DNA of 64,000 nucleotides from Chloroflexota bacterium (GTDB taxonomy: Bacteria > Chloroflexota > Anaerolineae > Anaerolineales > Villigracilaceae). The first letter of the stretch is position 1. Every line of letters begins with the position of its first letter. The position numbers and the translations under genes are program-made. The stretch spans positions 1-64,000 of the forward strand of contig JACRLB010000001.1 of the NCBI GenBank assembly GCA_016235445.1, in the 5' to 3' direction. The notes below the pieces were generated by a model that saw nothing but the letters and a program-made list of their open reading frames with translations, ran no database searches and was not told the origin of the DNA. Below, piece by piece: positions 1 to 8,516 of the stretch.

Positions 1-178
1 CTTCAAAAATTGAAGTCATCCCATACCAGCTCTCGGACTCCCAAACGCTCACGCCCCGTCAGCGTTCCCGCGGCGGTATCGCCTCAAGGATACGCTGATG
101 CCGCGTCCCACTCAAGCACATTCTAATAACGCATACCGTTCGGTGCTTGTACGAAAAACCTAATCAAGGAGAGAAGCC
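1..178. other. Unassigned leading segment
   Basis: No gene is recognised here. The plus strand is open from base 1 to a TAA at 124-126, giving a Ser/Arg-rich peptide with no family resemblance that I can name, so it may be non-coding or the degraded end of an upstream gene. The last 15 bases hold the ribosome-binding site of the next gene. Confidence 0.3.
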
Positions 179-829
179 GTGAACGTGAAATACAAAAAAC
201 GCACTATACTTATTTCATCGTTCATTTTGTTGCCATTTGTATTTGTGCTGTTTCAAGTCACGTCGCGTACATTTGAGCCCAAATGGGGATTCATCACAGG
301 CTTTTTGGGATACTGGTCATATTGCTTGTTGACCGCATGGTTAATTTCAGGCTCAGACTTGAATTACCTGAAAGGCGTGTGGAATCAACAATTAGAGAAC
401 AAACACGCAAAACTTATCGGCTTTATTTTAGCCATCGTAGTAATCGCCTGTTTTTTCATTGGCTTCGTTCCCGATGTTACAAAGTTGACCGTCTCTACTG
501 GCGCGTTTGTACTCATTATGGCTACATTGAACGGACCAATTGAAGAACTCTATTGGAGAGGCTTGTATCTTCTCGAATATCAAGATGACACACGCATTGG
601 GTTTATCCTGTCTATGCTTTTATTTGGCACATGGCATTTCTCACTGTGGTTTGCTAAAGGCATGATTTATAAAGAAGGAATATTCGTTGTTGTAGGCGTC
701 CCATATATGTTGGGTTTACTCTGGACGTGGGTTGCTCGCTCAAATGGGAATATCCGCGCCACCGTTCTTACTCACATCCTTATAAATATTTTTGCTTTCA
801 CCAGCCTTTTTGTGGACAACAGTTTCTAA
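179..829 (+). CDS. CPBP family intramembrane metalloprotease
   Basis: A 216-residue, very hydrophobic protein. It has the three signature motifs of the CPBP (Abi/CAAX-protease-like) family: EE at 122-123 with R127 (EELYWRG), an F-x3-H motif ending at H153, and H199 with N203 (HILIN). In characterised relatives these residues form a metal-dependent glutamyl protease site inside the membrane. I count roughly six membrane segments. The start is GTG at 179, chosen because AAGGAGAG lies about five bases upstream and no ATG fits. It stands alone, with no bacteriocin or processed substrate gene nearby, so its target is unknown. Confidence 0.85.
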   Translation: MNVKYKKRTILISSFILLPFVFVLFQVTSRTFEPKWGFITGFLGYWSYCLLTAWLISGSDLNYLKGVWNQQLENKHAKLIGFILAIVVIACFFIGFVPDVTKLTVSTGAFVLIMATLNGPIEELYWRGLYLLEYQDDTRIGFILSMLLFGTWHFSLWFAKGMIYKEGIFVVVGVPYMLGLLWTWVARSNGNIRATVLTHILINIFAFTSLFVDNSF

Positions 830-933
830 ATTACAAGTGTCGTTTTTGGTTATTGTCAGAAATTAAGTTGTGTGTAAAACTATTGTCAAGTTTGCGGCGG
901 TGTCTTGTTTCAGTTAGCGAGTCTTCAGTTCAT

Positions 934-998
934 CCAGCGCCCAACAAAGCGTGCACCCGACGCTGGGGATTCTGCGCAAATTTCAAAGCAGTGGGACG
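934..998 (+). repeat. Fragment of a Chloroflexota-type dispersed repeat (attC-like half)
   Basis: The segment around GCCCAACAAAGCGTGCACC (939-957), followed by CGACGC, resembles a dispersed intergenic repeat that I recall from Anaerolineae genomes, whose ends look like integron recombination sites. Only one half is visible. It abuts the truncated deacetylase reading frame, so it probably marks the breakpoint. The assignment rests on memory of the motif, not on a second copy in this window. Confidence 0.3.
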
Positions 999-1175
999 AG
1001 GCTTATATTCACCGACCTGCTCGAAGCGGGGTATGAGCCGCACAATGTCAAACGGCTGTATGTTCACGGCACGGATAAATCCGATACCTGGGCGAAGGAA
1101 AACGCAAAGGATAAAGACTTCGAATTTGCCGAGTCGTACAAGGTGATGGTTTTGCAAAATGAGGAAAAGGGATAG
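999..1175 (+). pseudogene. C-terminal remnant of a PIG-L family deacetylase
   Basis: From about 999 the frame reads as the end of a LmbE/PIG-L N-acetylglucosaminyl deacetylase: a TDLLEAGYEPH segment, then KRLYVHGT and DTW, a block that normally lies near the C-terminus of these roughly 230-residue zinc enzymes. The catalytic N-terminal half (AHPDD motif) is absent upstream, and the last 27 residues do not match the usual ending. I read it as a 5'-truncated pseudogene cut by the repeat at 934-998. A short independent protein is possible but unlikely. Confidence 0.5.
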
Positions 1176-1244
1176 CCGCGAATTTTGCCAATTGGACCCC
1201 GACATCTGAAGGCAAGCCGCAAGACTCCAGAGTTTTTTCGTAAT

Positions 1245-2171
1245 CTACTGATAATCTTCTTTTCGCTTGTTTAATATTTCACTGCGTATTTTCCCCAACC
1301 CCAACAAATTCAAAACTGCCGAGGCGAGGATATTCATCCTTGCCAGGGCAGTTGTCGGGTGGATGAGAAGCGCGCGCATCCACGCGGAGAGGGCCTTGGC
1401 AGGCAGGCCGCCGTCGAGCAGGTAGCGTGAATCCACGCGATGGGCAGAGGCGCGGGCGCGGCGGGATATCTTTGCGAAAATCGGCGCAAGATTATCATCT
1501 TGCGCCACGGCTTCAAGAATACGAAAAGCCTCGCGCCCAAACTCGGCGGCTTTGGCGCGGTTCTTGGCTTCGGCATGGTAACGCGCCGCAGACCAGGTTT
1601 GATTCACATGCAGGATATTGCCATGCTGTGCAATTTGAATCCACAAGAGATGGTCAAGTAAAAAGTGAAACGCGGGGTCGAGACCCTTCGTTTTTTGCAG
1701 AGCAGAACGGCGCATAAACACAGCGGGCTGACCAATGATCTGAAAACACAATAAATCTTCGAGGGTCAGTTGCTTGTAATTCAAGGTGTTGAAGGTCTTG
1801 CCGTGTTCATCCACGGCGAGCATGTTTCCGTACACCAGCGCCGCATCAGGGTGCTCTTCAAAAATTTTCACCGCCGCTCTGACGGCGCCTTCCAAATAAT
1901 AATCATCCGAGTTGAGCCAGGCGATGATCTCGCCCGTGGCGCGGGCAAAGCCCTTGTTGATCGCATCCGCCTGCCCGCAGTCTTTTTCGGAAACCCACCA
2001 TGCAAATTTGCTTTTGTATTTTTTTATTATTTCCACACTGCCATCGGTGGAAGCTCCATCCACAACGATGTATTCGATGCGCGGATAATCCTGATTCAAA
2101 ACAGAGAGGATCGTCTGCTCGAGATAGGCGGCCTGGTTGTACGAGGGGGTGATGATGGAAACGAGAGTCAT
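1245..2171 (-). CDS. Family 2 glycosyltransferase
   Basis: A GT-A fold glycosyltransferase of 308 residues, transferring a sugar from a nucleotide-sugar donor. The N-terminus is the typical GT2 strand (VSIITPSYN, 4-12). DGASTDGS (39-46) lies in the nucleotide-binding region and NSDD (87-90) is the metal-binding DxD-like motif. No membrane segment is evident, so it is probably cytoplasmic or peripheral. The start at 2171 is preferred to an upstream in-frame ATG at 2261 because the extra 30 residues run through a palindromic repeat and do not look like protein. It is the last gene of a glycan-related minus-strand run. Confidence 0.88.
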   Translation of the reverse strand: MTLVSIITPSYNQAAYLEQTILSVLNQDYPRIEYIVVDGASTDGSVEIIKKYKSKFAWWVSEKDCGQADAINKGFARATGEIIAWLNSDDYYLEGAVRAAVKIFEEHPDAALVYGNMLAVDEHGKTFNTLNYKQLTLEDLLCFQIIGQPAVFMRRSALQKTKGLDPAFHFLLDHLLWIQIAQHGNILHVNQTWSAARYHAEAKNRAKAAEFGREAFRILEAVAQDDNLAPIFAKISRRARASAHRVDSRYLLDGGLPAKALSAWMRALLIHPTTALARMNILASAVLNLLGLGKIRSEILNKRKEDYQ

Positions 2172-2182
2172 AATGTTATTAT

Positions 2183-2277
2183 GTCGTTGCGAGGACGCTC
2201 TTGTTCCCTGCCCGAAGCAACCTCCTCGCCACGTTGGAGATTGCTTCGAGTGGAAGAACACCGCCCTCGCAATGACG
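2183..2277. repeat. Palindromic intergenic repeat with CGAAGCAA/TTGCTTCG stem
   Basis: The outer arms are GTCGTTGCGAGG and CCTCGCAATGAC. An inner stem pairs CGAAGCAA with TTGCTTCG. It sits between two minus-strand glycosyltransferase genes. A relative with the same GAAGCAATC/GATTGCTTC stem lies at 22566-22602, so this is a dispersed REP-like element. Confidence 0.6.
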
Positions 2278-2284
2278 GAAACTA

Positions 2285-3793
2285 CTACCTTAGATCATAC
2301 AACACAAACCCATCGCCTTGCGCGGCGATTGGGTATTGTTCCAAAATCTTTTTCAAATCTGGCTGTTTATCCAATTGACCAAACGCCGTCACCAGAAAAT
2401 AATCCATGCCGTCGGTCAGCTCCGCAAATTGTTCGGCGTTATTTTTATCTGGGTTGCGCGCCTCGCTCAAGCCCGTCGCCAGCGGCCACAGGCCCACCCT
2501 GCGCCAGCCATACATCATCAAACGATAGCCATAATCCTGCGTCAGCGCCATCACATTTCCATCGGATGGAATCGCCTCACCCACTTCGCTCCAAAACGCG
2601 GGTTCGTGATGGAAATCTTCGGCGATTAAAGCAGACCGCGCCACGTAGGCTTGATATCCGATCACAGCCACGATCAACGCGACAAAACCCGCGCCTCTGA
2701 CTCCGCCCTGAGTTGATACACTTTCAACGAGCGGATTCAACACGACGGCCAACCCCATTGCAAGGATGGGGATGAGTTGAATATGATAATAACTGTGCGT
2801 GTACATCTGGAAGGGCAAAGTCAACCCGTACAGCAGATACCCGATCCACAAACTGATCAATAACCACCTCATGCGCAGACTGGCAATCAACGCGCCCGCA
2901 ATGCTCAGGAAGAGTATCGTCAGGCCAAAGAGGGTTCCGAGAAAGGCCAGCCATTTGGTGTAAAAGTCAGCGCTGGTGATGAGGTTGATGAGCGCCACCG
3001 TCCACGAGAAGAAGTATTCAGTGGAGCGGCTTTGGTTGAGGAGAACATAAAATACAAGCGCAGGGACTACCATGAGGACGGCCATCGTCCACACTTGTTT
3101 GGATTTCCAGAAATTCCTTCCCAGTGTGAACAACACGAGTGCAATTGCAGTGGAACCCACAAAGAACGCGATGACAATTTTTACGAAAGTTGCAAGGCCG
3201 AGGAATACGCCAGCGAGGATGGCCCAGCGCCAGGTCCTCATCCCTGGCCCTTCTCCCTCAAGGAGAAGGGAGGCATCTTCCGACCAGCGATACAGAAAAT
3301 AAATGCCAATCACGAAGGCAGAAGTCATCAACGGGTCTGGCTGGAAGGAGCGGCTGGCTTGCACTGAAAACGGCAGGATGAGGTAATAAGCAAGCGCAAT
3401 CAACGCCGCCCAGGGAGAGGCGGCGCGGCGCATTAAGTCAAACAACGCCACGCCTGCCGCAAGCCAGAAGAGAGTCGCCCACACGCGGGGTACGGCAATG
3501 TTCTCGCCTGTGATGAGCCAGGTGTACGCCACAATGGACTCGATGACGGGCGGTTCATACTTCCCTACCGAGCGCGCAAAGGACGCGGCCAGATCGCGTT
3601 CTTCCGTTGTGGCAGAGGGCAGGATGGAATAATAAATATCCCGCGCAACCAATGAGTTGCGAAGCTGGCGCGAGGGATGAAAGTCCAGCGGAGGGTCGGT
3701 GATGTCGAGCAGGCGGAGGAATCCACCCAGGGCGAGGAGAATGATGAAGGGGATGAACCAGTTGCGAGATTGGGGGGGAGGCGTGTTTGTCAT
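2285..3793 (-). CDS. GT-C fold membrane glycosyltransferase (PMT/ArnT-like)
   Basis: A 502-residue polytopic protein with about ten membrane segments. An early acidic loop (LDFHPSRQ, about residues 37-44) sits where PMT_2/GT39-type enzymes place the catalytic Asp. The segment with FQPDP, followed by a helix ending IYFLYRW, is typical of this family. Relatives use lipid-linked sugars at the outer face of the membrane. The reading frame extends another 114 residues upstream, but that part is antisense to the next gene and low in complexity, so I start at the ATG at 3793, 23 bases after the DUF115 stop. Donor and acceptor cannot be told. Confidence 0.8.
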   Translation of the reverse strand: MTNTPPPQSRNWFIPFIILLALGGFLRLLDITDPPLDFHPSRQLRNSLVARDIYYSILPSATTEERDLAASFARSVGKYEPPVIESIVAYTWLITGENIAVPRVWATLFWLAAGVALFDLMRRAASPWAALIALAYYLILPFSVQASRSFQPDPLMTSAFVIGIYFLYRWSEDASLLLEGEGPGMRTWRWAILAGVFLGLATFVKIVIAFFVGSTAIALVLFTLGRNFWKSKQVWTMAVLMVVPALVFYVLLNQSRSTEYFFSWTVALINLITSADFYTKWLAFLGTLFGLTILFLSIAGALIASLRMRWLLISLWIGYLLYGLTLPFQMYTHSYYHIQLIPILAMGLAVVLNPLVESVSTQGGVRGAGFVALIVAVIGYQAYVARSALIAEDFHHEPAFWSEVGEAIPSDGNVMALTQDYGYRLMMYGWRRVGLWPLATGLSEARNPDKNNAEQFAELTDGMDYFLVTAFGQLDKQPDLKKILEQYPIAAQGDGFVLYDLR

Positions 3794-3809
3794 TAAGTTG
3801 AAGGTCCAT

Positions 3810-3837
3810 CGTAAATCAAAAATCGTTAATCGAAAAT
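3810..3837. repeat. Short tandem repeat, AAATCAA/AATCGTT type
   Basis: Imperfect seven-base units (GTAAATC, AAAAATC, GTTAATC, GAAAAT) at the junction of the two glycan genes. The same vocabulary recurs at 28557-28606. The last units are read as the C-terminal codons of the DUF115 gene. Confidence 0.5.
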
Positions 3838-4646
3838 AGCGAGTCGTAGTCCACTTTGGGGAAGACGGTGAGTTTGCCGCCGATGGTTGCATCCACGATT
3901 TCGCGGCCTGCTGTGCGATAGGCTTCGCGCGCCATGATGTAGCCGACTTCGGAGGTGTCGAGATCGGGCAACTGCCAGCGGACGCCTTTGCCAAAATAAT
4001 TGGGCGAGACATGGTTGGGGTCATCGCCATCGGAGACAACGATTTTATTCGCCTCGCCTTTGGATGTGAAATTATGATCCACACCGATGAGGATGATTTT
4101 TTCAAAACCCATGTGGAAGGCAAGTTGCAGCGCAAAGGTGGTGACGGTGGCGCCCTCCCAAACGCGGCCTGTTACAGTGTGAGCAAAACGCGGACCCGTG
4201 TAGGAGGTGTAGATGAAGGTTGGTAATTGGGGAGTTGGTAATTGAGGGGAGAAGTGGCGGCGCGAACGCCATGCTAAAAATTTTGGGATGGGAAGCGCGA
4301 GTATGTCCTCGGTGAATTGTTCGATGACAAGGTCGTTGATGGAACAAAAATAAGTGGTGGTGAAACCGAGTTCGGGGAACAGCAAATAGATGCGATTCAT
4401 GCCGAAGGTGAATTCGTTTTTCAGTTTGGCGAGATCGGTTTGTTTGAGGCTGGGGCCGTTGCCGATGATGAAGGCGCGTTTACCTTTGTGAATATCTTTT
4501 AACCCAGCGAGACGCCGAATGCTCTCGCGCCGCCAGGGATGCAAATACGCGGCAGGCAATTGAGGAATGCGCTTGATGGAGTCGTAGCTGTTGCGGGCAA
4601 GACTCCAAAAGGAGGCGGGGATCACGGACTTGATGGTTTGCTTCAT
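3816..4646 (-). CDS. DUF115 / Maf- and MptE-like protein
   Basis: A 276-residue soluble protein with a Rossmann-like core. FIIGNGPSL (about 59-67) is the hallmark of DUF115 proteins, which include flagellin-glycosylating Maf proteins and archaeal MptE 6-hydroxymethylpterin diphosphokinase. LIGVDHNF (about 189-196) is the second conserved block. With glycosyltransferases and a NeuA-like gene nearby, a glycan role is more likely than a pterin role; this is inference. An insert around residues 131-140 comes from a short tandem repeat (4219-4250). The start ATG at 4646 lies one base past the following gene's end. Confidence 0.78.
   Translation of the reverse strand: MKQTIKSVIPASFWSLARNSYDSIKRIPQLPAAYLHPWRRESIRRLAGLKDIHKGKRAFIIGNGPSLKQTDLAKLKNEFTFGMNRIYLLFPELGFTTTYFCSINDLVIEQFTEDILALPIPKFLAWRSRRHFSPQLPTPQLPTFIYTSYTGPRFAHTVTGRVWEGATVTTFALQLAFHMGFEKIILIGVDHNFTSKGEANKIVVSDGDDPNHVSPNYFGKGVRWQLPDLDTSEVGYIMAREAYRTAGREIVDATIGGKLTVFPKVDYDSLFSINDF
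4219..4250. repeat. In-frame short tandem repeat inside the DUF115 gene
   Basis: On the minus strand the units read CAATTACC, CAACTCCC and CAATTACC. They encode a Pro/Leu/Thr/Gln-rich stretch in a variable loop of the DUF115 protein. The same words appear inside five other genes of the window. Confidence 0.65.
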
Positions 4647-4647
4647 G

Positions 4648-5019
4648 TTATTTGAAATAGATTTTTCGCAGGGAAATCAACACCCACAGGATGATCCCGT
4701 CGAAGACCAGCGCAGTGACATAAAGAAGTTCTGGCACGCCCGTAAATGCCAGGCCGATGTTCAAGACAACTGCAACGAGCGCGAAGATATAAGTCCACTT
4801 TTCTTTTTGATCCAGCATCCTTCCGCTGAAGAACATGGCGGCTATATTCACCAGCAAAAAGAATCCAACCATGAGCATGGAAAGGCCATTGTTATCGAGG
4901 AGCATATCCACAAGAATGCCGATGGAAATGACCAGCCAAAGGATTGTATTCAGGTAAAAAAGGACGCGCGCAATACTGCCTTGCTGTGCAAAGATTATTT
5001 TTTTTCTGTGTGTTCTCAT
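4648..5019 (-). CDS. Small four-helix membrane protein, unknown function
   Basis: A 123-residue protein with a positively charged N-terminus (MRTHRKK) and four hydrophobic segments, about residues 17-37, 44-65, 74-92 and 96-116. I recognise no family. Its ATG overlaps the stop of the upstream SDR gene by four bases (ATGA), and the DUF115 gene follows directly, so it is translationally coupled within this glycan-related operon. A helper role in the membrane is plausible but unproven. Confidence 0.7.
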   Translation of the reverse strand: MRTHRKKIIFAQQGSIARVLFYLNTILWLVISIGILVDMLLDNNGLSMLMVGFFLLVNIAAMFFSGRMLDQKEKWTYIFALVAVVLNIGLAFTGVPELLYVTALVFDGIILWVLISLRKIYFK

Positions 5020-5771
5020 TCGGTGCTGAGCCTCGCTGTTGCGCCGCCATCCACGATCATGGCCTGCCCCGTCATAAAAGAGGATTGTTCATTATCCGCA
5101 AGGAAATAGATTGCGTGCGCGATCTCTGCCGGAGTCCCCACCCGCCCGTTGACCGTTTTGCGCGCGAGGTTATCGAGCCTTTCCTGCATGTCACCCTGCC
5201 CCACGTGGCCGCGTCCCAGCCCTGCGCGCAGCATGGGCGTATCCACTGCACCGGGCAAAATGGCGTTGACGCGGATTTTATCTTGCGCGAATTCGATGGC
5301 CATGGCGCGGGTGAGCGCAAGCAAGCCGCCCTTGGACGCGGCATACGCGGCGATGTTGGCGGAAGTCTGCACCGCATGGACGGAGGAGACATTCACGATT
5401 GCGCCGCCAGTTCCCGCCTTCAACAAAGGATGCGCCAGCTTGACGCCAAGAAAAACAGAGCGCAGGTTTGCCGCCATGACCGCATCCCACTCTTCGACCG
5501 TGGTTTGCACCAGCGGTTTGGCAACCTGCATTGCGGCGTTGTTGACCAGCGCATCCAATGAATCAGTAAAGGCCTGGGCTTTTTCAAAGATGGCTTCCAT
5601 ATCTTCAGGGCGTGAAATATCGGATTGGATAAAGAGGCCGCTTTTTGGAAAAGTATCTCCAAATTCGGATCTGTCCACGCCGATGACGCGCCAGCCTTTT
5701 TCGGTGAAGAGGGCTACGGAGGCGCGTCCAATGCCGCCTGCCGCACCGGTGATGAGGATTGTTTTTGTCAT
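5016..5771 (-). CDS. SDR family NAD(P)-dependent oxidoreductase
   Basis: A classical short-chain dehydrogenase of 251 residues. The cofactor motif is TGAAGGIG (8-15), the structural motif is NNAA (77-80), and the catalytic residues are Ser129 or Ser130, Tyr143 and Lys147 (YAASK). PG at about 178-179 follows the active site as usual. It oxidises or reduces an alcohol/ketone on an unidentified substrate. The ATG at 5771 is chosen over 5792 because the protein then begins just before the first beta strand. It lies between a 2-hydroxyacid dehydrogenase and a membrane protein, and in legionaminic-acid loci a similar SDR (PtmA) accompanies a NeuA-like enzyme. Confidence 0.88.
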   Translation of the reverse strand: MTKTILITGAAGGIGRASVALFTEKGWRVIGVDRSEFGDTFPKSGLFIQSDISRPEDMEAIFEKAQAFTDSLDALVNNAAMQVAKPLVQTTVEEWDAVMAANLRSVFLGVKLAHPLLKAGTGGAIVNVSSVHAVQTSANIAAYAASKGGLLALTRAMAIEFAQDKIRVNAILPGAVDTPMLRAGLGRGHVGQGDMQERLDNLARKTVNGRVGTPAEIAHAIYFLADNEQSSFMTGQAMIVDGGATARLSTE

Positions 5772-5801
5772 AAGTTTCTTTTTTTTGTACACGGAAAAAG
5801 G

Positions 5802-6758
5802 TTACGTCTCGTCTATATTTGCATCGATCCCCAGCCCTTCGAGCAAATTCCTGATCGTGTTCCAGTGGATGCGCTCCCAGGCCCTTGGGCTGGAATTGGA
5901 ATTATGCGGCGCCAGCAGAACGTTATCCATCTTCAACAAGGGACTATCCTTCGGCAGGGGCTCGAACTCGAAGACATCCAACGCCGCGCCTCCCACCTGA
6001 CCTGAGCTGAGCGCTGCGACGAGGGCATTTTCCTCCACGATAGGCCCGCGCGCGGTGTTGATCAGCACAGCGGATGATTTCATCTGCGCGAGAGTTTTGG
6101 CATTGATGAGATGATGTGACGTGGGGTTGAGATCACAATTGACGGAAACGAAATCGGCTTCCGACAGTAGAGACTGGAGATCGGTCATTTGAATTCCAGA
6201 CTCAGAAACGAAGACATGGTCAATGTCAATGATGTCTGTACCGAGCACTTTCATGCCGAATGCTTTTGCGCGGCGGGTGACTGCCCTGCCGATATTGCCA
6301 ACGCCGATGACACCCAAAACACATTCACTTAACGTTCTGCCTGGGATTTTCTCCCATTCGCCGCGCTTCATGGCCGCATCCATCCACGGGCCTCTGCGGG
6401 CGAAGGCCAGCATGTAGCCGAGGACCGTGTCTGCGACGGGGGTGGTGAAGGCATTTGGCGTTCGGGCGAGAATGATATTTAAACGGGAGCAGGCGTCGGC
6501 GTGGATTGAATCGACACCCGTCCCCCACTTGGAGATGACTTTCAGGCGCGGGGAACAGGCTTCGAGCACGCGGGCTGTGTAGCGGTCATCCCCGCAAATT
6601 GCCCCGTCGAACTGGCCTGCGTACTTGAGCAGGTCATCCTCTTCCATGCGTTCCTGCACATCAGGGACGATCAGGTCAATCCCATATTTTTCAAAGACGG
6701 GTCGAAAGCGATCCAGAAAGGGAATCATGTAGGGGGCGGTCATCAACACAGTCGGCAT
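5802..6758 (-). CDS. D-isomer-specific 2-hydroxyacid dehydrogenase
   Basis: A 318-residue NAD-dependent dehydrogenase of the phosphoglycerate-dehydrogenase type without a regulatory ACT domain. GVGNIG (152-157) is the dinucleotide motif. The catalytic residues are Arg237 (NTARGP), a Glu near 264 (DVFEFEP) and His285 (APHNS). The start is ATG at 6758 with a weak GAGTG upstream. It ends 30 bases before the SDR start, so the two probably share a transcript. The substrate is unknown; serine biosynthesis is possible, but the location suggests a sugar-acid precursor. Confidence 0.85.
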   Translation of the reverse strand: MPTVLMTAPYMIPFLDRFRPVFEKYGIDLIVPDVQERMEEDDLLKYAGQFDGAICGDDRYTARVLEACSPRLKVISKWGTGVDSIHADACSRLNIILARTPNAFTTPVADTVLGYMLAFARRGPWMDAAMKRGEWEKIPGRTLSECVLGVIGVGNIGRAVTRRAKAFGMKVLGTDIIDIDHVFVSESGIQMTDLQSLLSEADFVSVNCDLNPTSHHLINAKTLAQMKSSAVLINTARGPIVEENALVAALSSGQVGGAALDVFEFEPLPKDSPLLKMDNVLLAPHNSNSSPRAWERIHWNTIRNLLEGLGIDANIDET

Positions 6759-6855
6759 TATTTTTCACTCGCAAAAAGGAATTTTATAATGATAATTGTA
6801 TCACCGACAAAGCGGCTAACTTTACAAGCATTTTCCGGTTCACTTGGCGCAAGGT

Positions 6856-6882
6856 GTAGGTCAAATTGGCAGTTTGACCTAC
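6856..6882. promoter_or_regulatory. Inverted repeat upstream of the dehydrogenase operon
   Basis: GTAGGTCAAA and TTTGACCTAC pair perfectly over ten bases with a seven-base loop. It lies about 100 bases upstream of the 2-hydroxyacid dehydrogenase start and downstream of the sulfatase-like stop. No T-run follows on either strand, so an operator or attenuating hairpin is more likely than a terminator. Confidence 0.4.
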
Positions 6883-6963
6883 GTGTACGGAGGCGCCATG
6901 GCAATTCCTAGTGCCCATTTTCGTTCGTGGCCTTTGTGTTTAAAAACGGCAGGGCGTTTTTTT

Positions 6964-8496
6964 CTACTCTCCGCAAGTATTTGGCATCTCTGAAAAATCA
7001 TACAGGTTGGGAACAGGCGAAAAATAACTGACATCCTCCAGCATTTCATAATCCCCGCCGAAGTAGGAATTGAATATCAGGCGGAATGTATTGACGGGTG
7101 TAATCGTCGAGTACAACTCATCTTCATGCTCAGGCAGATAATACGCGCTGAGAATCCACATGCGGCGATCCTTCGGCTGCATCCACGCGCCGTGGTCGCC
7201 CTGGATCACGATCACAGGCGGCGTCTCCGACTCAGCCAGGATCGTGTCAATGGCATCCAGCACTTTCGTATTCAAAAAGGTTAATTGACCAAGATACCCC
7301 CTGCGATAATCATCATAAGGATATTCCCTTTGCTCGTTCCAGAAATCGGGTGGGTAATTTGGGTTTCCTTCGGCATCGAACACAAAGGGCGGATGCGGCG
7401 AGATCAAATGGATGTATGAAAACTGCGGGCCTGGCAGGTTGGCAACTTCATCCATGCTGTCAAAGACATTGTTGAAGCGGTCGCGAAAACTTTGCCCCAT
7501 CACGGCGTCAGGGTCTACCCAGCCCCACTCCTGGGCATAACGTGCGAGAGTGGTCCGCAAAAAGAGACCTTCGAATTCGGTCAGGCCTGAAGTGAACGGA
7601 GGGGGCGTCCGGAAATGATCTGCATCCTCCAATTCGTTCCATGCGAAGCCTGTTGCAAAGTTGACCGTCTCATAGCCCATGACTTCGAAATTATGACGCA
7701 CCGCGCTGTGCTTGAGCGAATTCCACAACGTCCGCCGCGCGGTGCTTTCGGGTACAAATTCATCGTCGAGTTCCTGAATGTACATCATGTTCAAAGAGGA
7801 GGCGAGCGAAATCTCCGTCCGCACATAATTGCTCTGGCCACATGCCGCAACATAAAACCCGCGTTCTTTCAGCGCTTTTATGAATTCAGAGTTGTCATAA
7901 TTATAGACAGTGGCAAGGAAATCTTCGCGGGCATATGAATCAAGAATGATGTAATACACGTCTGGTGGATTTTGCGGCACAGACAGGTCATCCTGCACGG
8001 GAGCATTGTCTGCCCCCAAAGCGCGGACGCCTCGCGGCTCGCCCTCGAGCATGATCTGCCCCACAGACATGACCAACAACGCCAGCGCAACCGTGTTAAA
8101 CGTGGATGTTGCGGCGGCGAAAGTTGATTTTGAAAACATCGTCCACAAGAGCGCCGCCAGAAGAAGGGCAATCCATCCAACCGCCAGCCAGAGCGTGTAA
8201 TTGGATTCGGGGTATTTCTCGTCGATGGCAATGTACACATGGCCGAAGGTGAAAAACAACGCCAGCGACAGGCTGGTCAGAAATGCGGATTTATACACCT
8301 GCCGCAAAAACAACCAGAACACAAAATACAGCATCCCGCCAAACGCCACCGACACAAGCAGGGAACGAATCCCCGCCGAAAGTTGAATCTGCCCCACATT
8401 GGCGGAAAGCAAAGCCACTACCGGATACACGCTGATGGCAATGGGATACCAGGGGATATTAAAAACACCGGCAAAATTCTTTTTCATAAACGCCAT
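6964..8496 (-). CDS. Membrane sulfatase-fold hydrolase/transferase (LTA-synthase-like)
   Basis: A 510-residue protein: about five membrane helices (residues 10-165) followed by an extracytoplasmic alkaline-phosphatase/sulfatase domain. DVYYIILDSYAR (about 181-192) carries the first metal-binding Asp. A Thr/Ser-rich segment (TEISLASSLNM) is the likely nucleophile region, and GDHGAW near the end holds the second Asp-His metal site. Relatives transfer phosphoglycerol or phosphoethanolamine to surface glycans or hydrolyse sulfates. The ATG at 8496 follows AAGGAAGT. Neighbours suggest decoration of a cell-surface polymer; the group transferred cannot be read from sequence. Confidence 0.78.
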   Translation of the reverse strand: MAFMKKNFAGVFNIPWYPIAISVYPVVALLSANVGQIQLSAGIRSLLVSVAFGGMLYFVFWLFLRQVYKSAFLTSLSLALFFTFGHVYIAIDEKYPESNYTLWLAVGWIALLLAALLWTMFSKSTFAAATSTFNTVALALLVMSVGQIMLEGEPRGVRALGADNAPVQDDLSVPQNPPDVYYIILDSYAREDFLATVYNYDNSEFIKALKERGFYVAACGQSNYVRTEISLASSLNMMYIQELDDEFVPESTARRTLWNSLKHSAVRHNFEVMGYETVNFATGFAWNELEDADHFRTPPPFTSGLTEFEGLFLRTTLARYAQEWGWVDPDAVMGQSFRDRFNNVFDSMDEVANLPGPQFSYIHLISPHPPFVFDAEGNPNYPPDFWNEQREYPYDDYRRGYLGQLTFLNTKVLDAIDTILAESETPPVIVIQGDHGAWMQPKDRRMWILSAYYLPEHEDELYSTITPVNTFRLIFNSYFGGDYEMLEDVSYFSPVPNLYDFSEMPNTCGE

Positions 8497-8516
8497 ACTT
8501 CCTTATTTGTAAAAAT

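Noticed and set aside
1427-1717. Open frames on the plus strand over the GT2 gene, and many similar frames opposite other long genes
   Set aside because: They are antisense shadows caused by codon bias: no ribosome-binding sites, no family motifs, and the opposite strand carries clear conserved proteins.
3794-4135. 114-residue N-terminal extension of the GT-C gene at 2285-3793
   Set aside because: It lies wholly opposite and across the DUF115 coding sequence and has biased, motif-free sequence; the ATG at 3793 begins a normal GT-C protein.
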